From Channallabes apus (taxonomy: Eukaryota > Chordata > Actinopteri > Siluriformes > Clariidae), in NCBI GenBank assembly GCA_030522415.1, contig CM060127.1, forward strand, positions 1,903,114 to 1,967,113: DNA of 64,000 bases, in the 5' to 3' direction. The notes under the pieces were generated by a model that had not been told where the DNA came from, did no database searches, and saw nothing but the letters and a program-made list of their open reading frames with translations. This document shows, piece by piece, positions 10,443 to 23,000 of this stretch (positions within the stretch are counted from its first letter, which is position 1; the number at the start of each line of letters is the position of its first letter). The position numbers and the translations under genes are program-made.

Positions 10443-11381
10443 ATAGATATTATGACCTGATACACACTTGCGGCTGTTTTAACTGCAGTGTGAGGTATGA
10501 ATAAGTAATCTCAGCTCACAACATGACAACAGTACGACTTTAATAAATGTAAAGAATTACTAATAGCTTTAGAATTTGCATTTGTAAAATGTCTGCAGGT
10601 GGTTGTTCAAACTCACTGTTTACTGCACTGTGTTTTCCACTGTTTTTCTTAAAGAATTTTTGGAATAAACACAAACCGATGATATAGAACACTTCTACGC
10701 TTCATTGTTTCTTCTGACCTCCTTCAGTGTTGAAAACTTTCGATTACATTAAGTACAAGTTACCTGTATTAAAATAAAAACCTACACATCACCAAACCCA
10801 TCAGATAGAAGTAAAAGGTAAATATGTCTTAACAACCCAACTATCATTTAGATGGTGATTTTTTTAATTTATTTTGCAAATAATCTTGTCAATCTATGGC
10901 AGAGCAAACAATCTGTGACTCTGAAAATAAATAATTATAATAACTAAAATAACAAATCAAATTAAAGTTACACTTTCTGCTGTTTAGCATTGTGTAGCAT
11001 GCATCATTTAAATAGATAACTATAAACATTTCTGAAGATAATTTTTATATAATGGTACAACTGCCATGTGTTGTTAGTTAACTTGTCATAAAACAGGATG
11101 GAATCGTCTACAACTAGACTTTCTTCTTACTTATGCACATATCTGATCTAAAAATATCCCCACTGACATCAGAGTTAAGAGTGTTTGTTGGACTGCAAAG
11201 GCCATTGATGTTTGTAACACTTGTCCTTACTGAGTAGGTCAGGTTACTGGTCAGGTTTTACCCCTGTGTATGATTTGCCACAAGCCTCTGATTTACAGAA
11301 ACTGAATGCCGTTAGGAGGAAACTTGCACATGAATGGTGTGTGCAATATTTACTTTATTGGTCATTATTCCAAATTAGTTT
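10443..11381. other. No gene recognised
   Basis: AT-rich sequence with no long or conserved frame, no recognised repeat family and no RNA gene. Confidence 0.5.
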
Positions 11382-11389
11382 ATCTAAAC

Positions 11390-11845
11390 CAGTGTTTTTC
11401 AACCTTTTTTGAGGTAAATTTTTAATTGAAAAAAATCACAAGGCACACCAACAATCGAAAATGTAAAAAAAAAAATTAAACTCTGTAGCCTATCTACAGC
11501 CATTCTTATCGAAGTGTCTTGAACAGGAATCAAATAAACACACGGTGGCCGTAAGAACGGTTCATTATGATTTTTTGGCGCTGTGCGTACGTTTTCATAT
11601 ATCCGCGCGAAAAATTAAACATGTTTCATTTTTTGACGGTCCTCGCGGGAGTTTGCGGACCTGTAGAATTTTGCGGAACGTCAGCGGGCAAACGCGGCAG
11701 CTGCAATGGCATATTATTCGCAGACTTGTTAGTTTTAAAAAAATGTTTTAGAACAATTAGGTGAAATTGAATAATTTCCCACGGCACACCTGACGACCTC
11801 TCACAGCACACTAGTGTATCGCTGCACAGTGGTTGAAAAACACTG
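11390..11845. mobile_element. Non-autonomous hAT element (Charlie-like)
   Basis: A 456-bp element with terminal inverted repeats CAGTGTTTTTCAACC (11390-11404) and GGTTGAAAAACACTG (11831-11845), which are perfect complements. It is flanked by the perfect 8-bp duplication ATCTAAAC (11382-11389 and 11846-11853), as expected for hAT. The interior, which says 'gcacacc' near both ends, has no transposase frame. Confidence 0.93.
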
Positions 11846-11853
11846 ATCTAAAC

Positions 11854-12877
11854 TAAGAATTCAGATTCCTGTCTGAGGCGCTCCAAGTTATGCTGGTGTG
11901 TCCTCTTTATAATGTTTAGACTGACTGGGGTTCACCTATGGCAAATTCAATTGAATGGATATGATTGAAATTTCATGCCACACTAAAATCCAAGCCTTCT
12001 AAAAGACTCACTGTAGACTTCCATGGTCAAACTTGTGTAAAAAGCTATCTAAAAAGGTAAAAAAAAAAATTCTTAAGCTTTGAAGAAACACAGTAGGATT
12101 TATCCCAGAATAGAAGAAAAGGCTCAAATCCAGTTGTGGATAGTATACCCAAAAACATGAAGCAATACTTCTACAAAGAACTGTGCAAAATGTGTCTGAA
12201 CATATTCAAATGAGATAGATCTCTTTGTGTTTTAAATAATATGTGTCTTAGCAAGGATAGATGTCAAACTTCACTTTATTTAAGGAAATTATATTAATCA
12301 AATTTAACTCTTGTGGTCAGCCTACTGTATCTAATACTCTGAAAAAAATATGTATAATTAACACAGTTGAGATTTCTGTGAAAAGCACATTGACTGTAAA
12401 TGACAGAACACAGATGCCTTTGTTTGAATTTAGTGGCATAAAAATCGAACAAGACACATTATGTACTTGCCGGTTGATAACTCAGCATCAGCAGCACAAG
12501 AGAGTTTCGAGAATTTTCAAATTACACCTCTTGATTTGAACATAAAGTATGACTATAACAGTGGTAAATTCTGACCTATAAGCTGTATACAAACTATAAC
12601 ACAGATGGTTTGGGAACTATTTTACATTTATTAAAATTACCTCATAAATGTGACTTCGACCCTATTGATCCTAAAATTATAATGGCCTGACTGAATAAAA
12701 TTGTAATAATATAACAGAGAACTAGACAGAACTTGTGGCGAAATCTGGTTCAGTGGATTATTAAATAAATTAGTTACTTTTTTGTTTCAATTAAAACTCA
12801 ATCTTCTTTGTCTTACATACAACCGTACAGAGTACAACATACAGATGTCCACACTTGATTATATATCTACTTTGTCG
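11854..12877. other. No gene recognised
   Basis: AT-rich sequence. A 92-codon frame at 12261-12539 shows no recognisable domain, splice context or codon pattern and is not called. Confidence 0.5.
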
Positions 12878-12962
12878 TAATTCAATTCAATTCAATTCAA
12901 TTTTATTTATATAGCGCTTTTAACAATGGTCATTGTCTCAAAGCAGCTTCACAAAAATGAAA
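12878..12962 (-). mobile_element. L2 LINE 3' tail
   Basis: A minus-strand copy of the family tail GACAATGACCATTGTTAAAAG then GCGCTATATAAATAAAATTG, ending in repeated (AATTC)n at 12881-12902. It is 5'-truncated and followed by A-rich simple sequence to about 13050. Confidence 0.75.
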
Positions 12963-13210
12963 GAAATTTAACAACAACAACAACAACAACAAAAAATAAT
13001 AATAAAAAAAAAATAAAAATAAAAATAAATAATAATAATAAAAAAAGTAGATTCAAAATATACACTAAAGCCTAAGATAAAAATTTCATGACATTTTCTA
13101 ACAGTTTAAAAAGTATAAAAATATATTACAATCCATACAGAAAGAACAAGAATGTGGCAGTATCAGTGTGATAGACACAACTAAAAAGGAGCAGCTGATA
13201 TATAAAACAA

Positions 13211-14456
<1,246 letters not shown>

Positions 14457-14518
<62 letters not shown>

Positions 14519-14572
14519 TAATATTGCAAGATCATTTTTATATCCTTGTACATGTACATGTACATGTACATG
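14457..14572. repeat. (AT)n and (ACATGT)n simple repeats
   Basis: (AT)n runs at about 14460-14515 and a short CATGTA array at 14547-14571, sitting exactly between the Tc1 end and the truncated 5' end of the Rex1 copy. Confidence 0.85.
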
Positions 14573-15890
14573 TCTTTACGGACATTTTCAACATCTCTCT
14601 GAATCAGGCTGTTATCCCCACATGCTTTAAAACCACCACCATAATCCCAGTACCTAAGAAAACATCTCCCTCCTGTTTCAATGACTTCCGCCCAGTTGCA
14701 CTTACTCCCATCATTATGAAGTGCTTTGAACGGCTAGTCATGCAGCAGATCAAGACTGCCCTCCCCCCCTCCCTGGACCCCTTCCAGTTTGCTTATCGGT
14801 CCAATCGCTCAACCGATGATGCCATTGCTACGGCCTTCCACTCAGCGCTCACCCACTTGGAAAACAAAGACTCCTATGTTAGAATGCTGTTCATCGACTT
14901 CAGCTCAGCGTTCAACACAATCATCCCACAACAGCTCACTCATAAACTGATTCAGCTGGAGATCAGCACCCCTCTGTGCAACTGGCTGCTGGACTTCCTG
15001 ACTGGCAGACCTCAGGCAGTGCGGGTCGCCAATAACACTTCCAGCACCATCATGCTGAACACTGGGGCTCCCCAAGGATGTGTGCTGAGCCCCCTCCTCT
15101 TCACGCTGTTGACCCACGACTGCATACCATCACATAACTCCAACCTCTTCATCAAGTTTGCGGACGACACGACTGTGGTGGGTCTCATTAGCAACAATGA
15201 TGAGACTAACTACAGGAGTGAGGTGAGCTGCCTGGCCAGGTGGTGCACAGACAACAATCTCTCCCTGAACGTGGAAAAGACAAAGGAGATTGTCGTTGAT
15301 TACAGGAGAACTTACACCCAACACTGTCCATCAATGGTGCGATCGTGGAGAGGGTAAGGAGCACCAAGTTTCTGGGTGTGCACATGACGGAAGATCTCTC
15401 TTGGTCCATCAACACTGCAGCACTAGCCAAGAAAGCTCAACAGCGTCTCTACTTTCTCCGTAAGCTGAGAAGAACCGGAGCCCCGACACCCATCATGCGC
15501 ACCTTCTACAGAGGCACCATTGAGAGCATCCTGACCAGCTGCATCACTGTGTGGTTCGGCGCCTGCAATGCGTCCTGCCAGAAAACTCTCCAGCGCATAG
15601 TGAGAGCAGCTGAGAAGATCGTTGGTGTCTCTCTCCCCCCCCCCCCTGGACATTTACAACACCCGCCTCACACGAAAAGCTATCAACATTGCCCGTGACT
15701 CTACCCACCCGACTCAGAGCTTCTTTAGTCTGCTACCATCAGGGAGGAGACTAAGGAGTCTCCAAGCCAGGACAAGCAGACTGAAGAACAGCTTCATCCA
15801 TCAGGTGATCAGGAAGCTCAACTCTCTTCCAGCTCTGCCTCCCCTGTGCTCTTCGGCCTCTCCAACCGTTATACTTTGACTCCTTCATTT

Positions 15891-15974
<84 letters not shown>

Positions 15975-16476
15975 CTCAGACACACAACACTCACAAAAAC
16001 TCACACATACACTCACTCACACATACACTTGCCCCTGTCACTTTGTGCTCCAGGCACCATTGGTACTTTCACTACCTCAAACCGAAAAAGAAAAAAAAAA
16101 ACATTCCTTGTTCACACTGGATTTATTCCCCATTTTTGTTTACTGATTCATATAGCTCATTATATTGTCACTTGTCACTTTTTATCAACTAAAATAAGCA
16201 CACTTGCAATATTCCAATTGCACTGTACCGTTTCTCTCCATATCTGCCTTCTGTGTTGTTAACTGTCCCTTTTTGCAGGACAGTAACTAAATTACCTCAC
16301 CTCTGTTGTCTTCCTAAGTTTGTGTTATTTAAGTTTTTTTTTTTTTTATTTTATTTTTAAACCTCTTCAGTGTTATTTGTAACTAGGGTGAGAGAAACGT
16401 AATTTCAATTCTCTATATGTATGCACTGTACATGTAGCAGAATTGACAATAAAGTTGACTTTGACTTGACTTTGAC
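14573..16476 (+). mobile_element. Rex1-type LINE, 5'-truncated, RT broken
   Basis: A non-LTR reverse transcriptase of the Rex1 group (CR1/L2 superfamily). Visible motifs are IPVPKK then [18 protein letters not shown] (about 14650-14740), [11 protein letters not shown] (about 14895), [13 protein letters not shown] (about 15065), catalytic FADDTTVV (15160), STKFLGVHMTEDLSW (about 15360) and ARDSTHPTQSFFSLLPSGRR (about 15690). Frameshifts fall near 15330 and in the C-run near 15640. The 3' UTR holds a (CA)n array (15893-15971), and the tail is GACAATAAAGTTGACTTTGAC at 16448-16476. The endonuclease domain is missing. Confidence 0.9.
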
Positions 16477-16494
16477 ATTAGGTACTTGTATATT

Positions 16495-16707
16495 AGGTTC
16501 TTTACTCCTTGGGAGTGACAAGGATGGATGGTATCAAGAATGAGTCCATTAAAGGGGCAACTCATGTTAGATGTTTTGGAGATTACGTCACAGTTTGAAT
16601 ATATCGGTAGAAGGATGCTGAGGTTGGAACTGCCACACAGGAGGTCTAGAGGAAGACCAAAGACCAGATTCATGAAAAGGGAACAGCCGAAAGACAAAGA
16701 AGAAGAT
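16495..16707 (+). mobile_element. RTE-type LINE 3' fragment
   Basis: Decayed copy of the C-terminal region of the 27.9-31.0 kb LINE in the opposite orientation. EYIGRRMLRLELP then RSRGRPKTRF is readable at about 16596-16670, followed by the GAACAGCCGAAAGA tail and (AAG)n. The next bases repeat a 21-nt block found at the far end of the full element (see findings). Confidence 0.8.
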
Positions 16708-16867
16708 GGTAAATGGTATAGATAATGGATGGATCTTCAGTACAGGATGTAATCAGAGTGTGGAAAAGCGTAGCAGTGCTGTTAGGTGTAATGTTATGGA
16801 TAACAAAGTATGCAGACTGAGCAACATTTGAGAGAGCATTATGCTGAAGGCAGCTTCTCTAATTTGT

Positions 16868-17800
16868 CATAAAACCTCAAGTCAGCTACATACACCAGCC
16901 TCGGTTAACTGGTAGAGAAGGAGGCGTCGCAGTTATTTACAATGATAATCTGTCTATCATACAAAAACACGAACACAACTTTAATTCATTTGAAATTCTT
17001 TACAGTAACATAAGTGTATTTAAGTATATTAAGTCAGCTCAGTCGATTCCACTAATTATAATTTACAGATCTCCAGGGCCCTATTCTGAATTTCTTAGTG
17101 AATTTGCAGATTTCATCTAAGACCTGGTCGTTTCTGTAGCCAAAGTGTTAATTGCTGGATATTTTAACATTCATTTTGAGAATCCAGAAGACCCTCTGAG
17201 AACAGCATTTATGTCCATACTGGACTCCGTAGGCGTAAATCAGTGTGTAGTAGGACCCACTCATAAAGCAGGTCACACTTTAGACTTAATAATATTTTTC
17301 GGATTAAGTATAAGAAATGTATTCACAATTCCACTGTCTGAAATTATCTCAGATCACTATCTTGTCTCCATTCAAGTGTGTCACAGTGATAATGTACGCA
17401 AAGTGTCGCGCTACCATATTAAATGTACATTCCATCAACTACCACACAGAGTTTTATCAGTAATCTCCCAGAGTTACCAACTTCGATTACAGTAGGTCAC
17501 CGTCTGACCCCACAGAACTCGATCAGGCGACTGAATATTTAGAGTCGATATTTCGTTGTACCTTAGAAAATGTAGCTCCAGCTAAAAGAAAAATTATTAG
17601 AGATAAGAAACTCGCTCCCTGGTATAACGATCACACGTGCACTTTAAAACAGACCGCTCGGAAATTAGAGCGTAAATGGCGTCAAACTAAATTGGTAGCA
17701 TTTCAAATAGCATGGAAAGAGAGCATCCTGAACTATAGGAAAGCTCTTAGTGTAGCTAGATCAACGTATCTCTCCACACTTATGGAAGAAAATAAAAACT
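16868..17800 (+). mobile_element. L2-type LINE, endonuclease half
   Basis: The endonuclease of an L2-type LINE. REGGVAVIYNDNLSI at about 16915, IIYRSPGPYSEFLSEFADF at about 17060, LIAGYFNIHFENPEDPLRT (phosphoesterase 'GDFN' motif mutated to GYFN) at 17145-17200, GPTHKAGHTLDLII at about 17255 and SDHYLVSIQV near 17355. A linker region ends SVARSTYLSTLMEENKN at 17800, where a Rex1 element interrupts it. Stops and frameshifts are present. The RT half resumes at about 26169. Confidence 0.88.
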
Positions 17801-19508
17801 GGCCAAGATGGCGCCGGTGAGGTCGGCTGCCGTCACGACTGCTCCGACCACCTTTTCTTTGTTTTTGTTCTTTAAGTTAGTTTTCAGTGTTTTAAAATCG
17901 GCAAAATCACCACCATTGAGTACATTAGGTATGATAGAGACACTCTTGTTTCTATTGGTATACCATGTACTCACAATTCGACGTTTTTAACTCCGGATCT
18001 GAGCTGGCCGAGTGAGATCCTGAGGAAGAACAATGGATGCGATGCGAGGCGACGGACCCGAGGGAAACGAGCTGGCGTGAGGAACCGGCTGAGAGCCCGT
18101 GCACACCGCACACCTCTGCCTAGCATCCTGGTCGCCAACGTCCAGTCACTGGAGAACAAACTCGATGACCTCAGGGCCAGGATAAAGTTCCAGAGAGACA
18201 TTCGGGACTGCAATCTCCTCTGCTTCACCGAGACATGGCTGAACCCAGCGGTGCCAGACCACGCCATACAACCAGCCGAGTTCTTCTCGGTTCACCGCAT
18301 GGACAGGACGTGGGACTCGGGGAAGTCAAGGGGAGGCGGCATGTGCTTAATGGTGAACAACAGCTGGTGCAACAGCGCGAGCGTTGTTCCTCTTACACGC
18401 TCCTGCACACCAAACCTGGAACTACTGTCCATCATGTGTCGTCCTTTTTATCTTCCACGGGAGTTCACATCGGTCATAATCAGTGCCGTTTACATCCCAC
18501 CACAAGCGGACACTGACACTGCCTTATGCGAGCTGCATGAGCACCAGACACAGCACCGGGATGCTGCGCTCATTGTGGCGGGGGACATTAATAGTGCCAA
18601 CCTCGAACGCGCAGCGCCGAACTTTTATCAGCATATCACCTGCCTCACCAGAGGTGAAAGGACACTGGACCATTGTTATACTACGGTCAAAGACGGTTAC
18701 AAAGCACAATCTCGTCCAGCGTTTGGTAAATCCGACCACGCCGCCATCTTCCTCATGCCAAAATATAAACAAAGGCTGAAACAGGAAGTTCCGGTTCAGA
18801 GGGAGGTCGCGCGCTGGACGGACCAATCGGTGGCCGCGTTACAGGACGCACTCGATGACGCAGACTGGGACATGTTCAGAAACAGCTCCGATGATGACGT
18901 CAGCGTGTTTACGGAAGCGGTTGTGGGATTTATTGAGAAGCTGGTAGACGATATGGTGGAGAAAAAGACTATCAGAACGTTTCCCAACCAGAAGCCGTGG
19001 GTGGATAAAACCATCCGCGATGCTCTGAGATCTCGCACCGCTGCCTACAACACGGGACTTGCGTCGGGGGACATGGAACCATACAAGCCTGCGTCATACA
19101 ACGTCCGGAAGGCGGTGAAAGAGGCGAAGCAGCGCTACGGGAGAAAACTAGAGTCACAGCTTCAACAGAGTGACTCTAGGAGCCTGTGGCAGGGATTAAG
19201 GACAATTACGGATTATAAAGCACCAACATCCGGTATGATGAACGCGGACGCGACTCTGGCAGACGAGCTCAACACATTCTACGCTCGCGTCGAGGCTGCA
19301 GCTAAAGACGCTATCAATGCTAATGCTAACGGCGCTAATGCTAACGGCGCTAATGCTAGCGGCGCTAACGGCTGCTGCAGACAGCAAGACACTGCCAGCA
19401 CCGGGAACGCGCTCATCATCTCCGAGCACGATGTGAGGAGAGCCTTCAAGAGAGTGAACACCAGGAAAGCAGCAGGACCAGACGGCATCTCAGGCCGTAT
19501 CCTCAGAG
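17801..19508 (+). mobile_element. Rex1 LINE, 5' half (endonuclease)
   Basis: It begins GGCCAAGATGGCGCCGG at 17801, apparently the true 5' end. The reading frame is open from about 17873 without an obvious ATG and runs through VRNRLRARAHR (18077) and SILVANVQSLENKLDDLR (18127). CFTETWLNP gives the endonuclease Glu (about 18220), then GGGMCLMVNNSW, AAVYIPPQ-type VYIPPQADT, AGDINSANL (about 18585) and GKSDHAAIFL (about 18730). An Asn-Ala-Asn-Gly-Ala repeat follows (19315-19370), then TRKAAGPDGISGRILR. At 19508 the frame runs into gypsy element 1. It is remarkably intact apart from that insertion. Confidence 0.92.
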
Positions 19509-20068
19509 TGTCACGCTCTCAGTGCCTTCGCGCTGATCAGGGACCTTTTGATATTTCCTTTCCCACGCTGTCAGACCCTCATCACGTGGTCATGCTTTCC
19601 CATGCTGTCATCGCTCCTCCCGGACCGCCCCGCCGGCACACCGGTTTCTCATCTGGCGCTGATTTCACCCAGCTTATAAGGAAGCGCAGCGCGCTGCCTC
19701 GCGCTGGATTATTGTGTGTTTTTTGGCCATAGTTTTCTCGCGTTTCTGTTCATGACTTTTCACGTTGCCGATCTCGCTTGTCTCTCGTTTTTCCCCTCGC
19801 CTCCCGATTTGGATTATTGCCACGCTTGGATTTAACGGCTTTGAACTTTCGCTTTCGTTTCTCGACCACGGCTGAGCTTCACGTTTTTGCTCGACGCCCT
19901 CACTGACTGATCACACGGCTTTGATCTCTTGCTCTCCCCTCCTCGACCACGGCTCAGCTTCACGTTTTGGCTTGACGCCCTCGCCGACTGATCACACGGC
20001 TTTGATCTCTCGCTCTCTACCTGCAACTGGTTCCACTTTCACAGTCCACGTTCTGCATCCTCACGACA
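19509..20068 (+). repeat. 5' LTR of gypsy element 1
   Basis: 560 bp, TGTCACGC...CACGACA. TATAAG lies at 19675-19680 and the predicted RNA start GCTGGATTATT at 19703-19713. An internal duplication of about 80 bp (from about 19861 and again from about 19941, sharing CACACGGCTTTGATCTC) is visible. Confidence 0.9.
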
Positions 20069-20069
20069 G

Positions 20070-20080
20070 AATAATCCAGC
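20070..20080 (+). promoter_or_regulatory. Self-primer binding site, gypsy element 1
   Basis: AATAATCCAGC, 2 nt after the LTR end, is the exact 11-nt reverse complement of GCTGGATTATT at 19703-19713, which lies 28 bp downstream of the start of the LTR TATA box. Pairing stops at exactly 11 on both sides. This is the Tf1/sushi geometry, in which the 5' end of the RNA primes reverse transcription. Confidence 0.8.
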
Positions 20081-20087
20081 CAGCACT

Positions 20088-23000
20088 ATGGACCCAGCAG
20101 GGTTAGACGGAATGAGACGGGCACTGGAGACCCAAAGTGTGCTCCTCGGAAAGAACCAGGAGGAATTCATCGCCACGAGACAAACTCTAGCTGACGTCAT
20201 CGCCCAAGTACAACTTCTCCAGGTACCTACAGCTCAGACCTCACACTCCGGAACACCACGAGAGCCACGCCTACCAGCCCCTCCCACCTATGGGGGAGAA
20301 CCAGGAACTTGCAGGTCCTTCCTCTAACAATGCTCACTGATTTTTGAGCTACAAACCTCCTCCTTCTCATCAGAACGTTCCCGGGTGGCCTACATCATCA
20401 CACTACTAACCGATAGAGCCAGGGAGTGGAGTACAGCCCTCTGGGAGGCTCGCGACCCATGCTGCGAGAACTTCGACAACTTCTCCAAGGAGATGAGGAG
20501 GGTCTTTGATCGCTAATTCGCCGGCAGGGAGGCTGGAACAAGGTTATTAAGACTTCGTCAGGGATCCCGCTCTGCTTACGACTATGCCATCGAGTTCCGC
20601 ACCCTAGCCGCTTCTAGTGGATGGAATGACAGAGCCCTAGCGGATGTTTTTCTGGAAGGGCTATCAGAAGCTCTTAAGGATGAGCTCATCTCCCGTGAAA
20701 CCCCCACGGACCTCCACGAACTCATGGATCTCGCCGGGCGGGTCGACTAACATCTCCAGTTAAGACGGCACCCCAGAATAGGGCACGCGCCTCCTGCCCT
20801 GCAGCAAACCGATCAAGAGGAGCCCATGCAGCTAGGCAGGACCCGCATCTCTGACGAGGAGAGACGCCGACGCCGCCTACAAGGGGCTTGTTTTTACTGT
20901 GGAGCTTCAGGACACAGGCTTAAAGACTGCTCATTAAAAGGGAGGCCCTCCCTAGTCAGACTGGGAACACTAGAGGGCTCCCCTCCTGATAGATTTCCAC
21001 AATCACGTCCCCTACTTCCCGTAAACCTAATCATCGGTGGTCAGGCTCACCCAATTCAGGCACTAATTGACTCTGGCTCCAATCGAAATTTGATCAGCGC
21101 GACTACGGTGAGAGCATTAAAGATCCCTGGCATACCACTAGACACTCCGCTCACCGTTCAGGCCTTGGATGGGAGCCGGCTTCCACCCATCATACTTAGA
21201 ACCCCACCGTTAACCTTAAGAACGTCAGGGAACCACTCTGAGGAGATCTCCTTCTTCATTATGGAGAGATCACACGCCGCCTTGGTCCTCGGACTTCCCT
21301 GGCTAGCCCTCCATGGACCCCAGATCGACTGGAACAAGCAAGTCATCACGGGTTGGAGCCCCTCATGCTCCACGACATGCCTGCACTCAGCACTCCCTCC
21401 AGCTCCTATCCTGGTCACGCCCCATGAAACCCCGGACATCTCCAGCGTACCCACCGAATACCATGATCTCGGGCAGGTCTTCAATAAGACCCGAGCCATG
21501 TCATTTCCGCCGCATCGACCATACGACCCCATTGATCTTCTCCCGGGCACCTCTCCTCCGAAAGGCAGACTTTACTCTCTGGCACACCAAGAAAGAGAGG
21601 CCATGAATAAGTATATCGCAGATTCCCTCGCCGCCGGAATTATTCGTCCATCCTCCTCGCCCGCTGGGGCAGGATTTTTCTTCGTCAAGAAAAAAGGCAA
21701 GTCCCTTCGTCCATGCATTGATTACAGAGGGCTTCAAATTCAAATTTTATTAGTCACATACACAATCATACACAGTATAATATGCAGTGAAATGTTTTTA
21801 TACGACCGCCAGTGACCTTAAAAAAAAGAAAAATAAGAAAATAAAATCTTGTACGTAAAATAAATAATCAATAAAAAGGAAATACTAAAGAAATAATTTT
21901 AACTAGTAAAATTTGTAAATTTAACTGTGCATAAGGGCATAAAATATTGCAAAAATATAGAAATATGGTATTAAAGTGTCAGTGGTTGTGCAAATATGAA
22001 TGAAAGGTGACATGTGCAATTGTCCAGATGTATGAGTATTTAGTGCAAGTGTGTATGAATGTGTCCATGATTGTCCAGTCAGTGTTGTGAGCTTAAAAGA
22101 TGTTATTATTATTATTATTATTAGATGTTATTAGGCTTAACGAGATAACCGTCAGGAACCGCTACCCGTTACCTCTCATGGCCACCGCCTTTGAACTTCT
22201 CCAAGGGGCGGACATTTTCACCAAGCTCGACCTACGAAACGCTTATCACCTCGTCCGCATCCGGGAGGGCGACGAGTGGAAAACTGCCTTCAACACACCC
22301 ACTGGGCATTACGAGTATCTGGTGGTTCCGTTCGGACTGACCAACGCCCCTGCCGTATTCCAGGCCCTCATTAATGACGTTCTCCGTGACTTCTTGAATT
22401 CTTTCGTGTTCGTGTACTTGGACGACATTTTGATTTTTTCTCGAGGCCTGGAGGAGCACCGGCACCACGTTCGCCAAGTTCTGCAGAGGCTCCTAGAGAA
22501 CAATCTCTTTGTTAAAGCCGAGAAATGTGAGTTCCATACAACTTCCACAACGTTCCTAGGGTTTGTCATCTCTCCCTCCAGACTGGAGATGGAGCCCGCC
22601 AAGGTCCAGGCCGTCTCCAACTGGCCCACGCCAGCCTCTCGACGTGACCTCCAACGATTCCTGGGGTTCGCGAACTTCTATCGCCGTTTCATCCGGGGTT
22701 ACAGTTCTGTCGCCGCCCCCCTCACCTCCCTGACTTCCTCCAAGACACAGTTCTACTGGAACAACGAGGCAGACAAGGCCTTCGCGGACCTCAAGAAGCG
22801 GTTCACCTCAGCCCCCATACTCACCATACCCGATCCATCTTGCCAGTTTGTGGTAGAAGTGGACGCCTCCAACACTGGCGTTGGGGGAATTCTCTCCCAA
22901 AGATCCCCGCGAGACAACAAGCTGCACCCCTGCTCATTCTACTCCCGCCGTCTATCTCCAGCTGAGAGAAATTATGATGTAGGTGACCGAGAGCTCCTGG

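Noticed and set aside
14547..16020. CRISPR-like or other spaced repeat arrays
   Set aside because: All arrays seen are simple microsatellites without spacers.
15846..16262. 138-codon frame rich in His-Thr
   Set aside because: Translation of a (CA)n microsatellite in a LINE 3' UTR.
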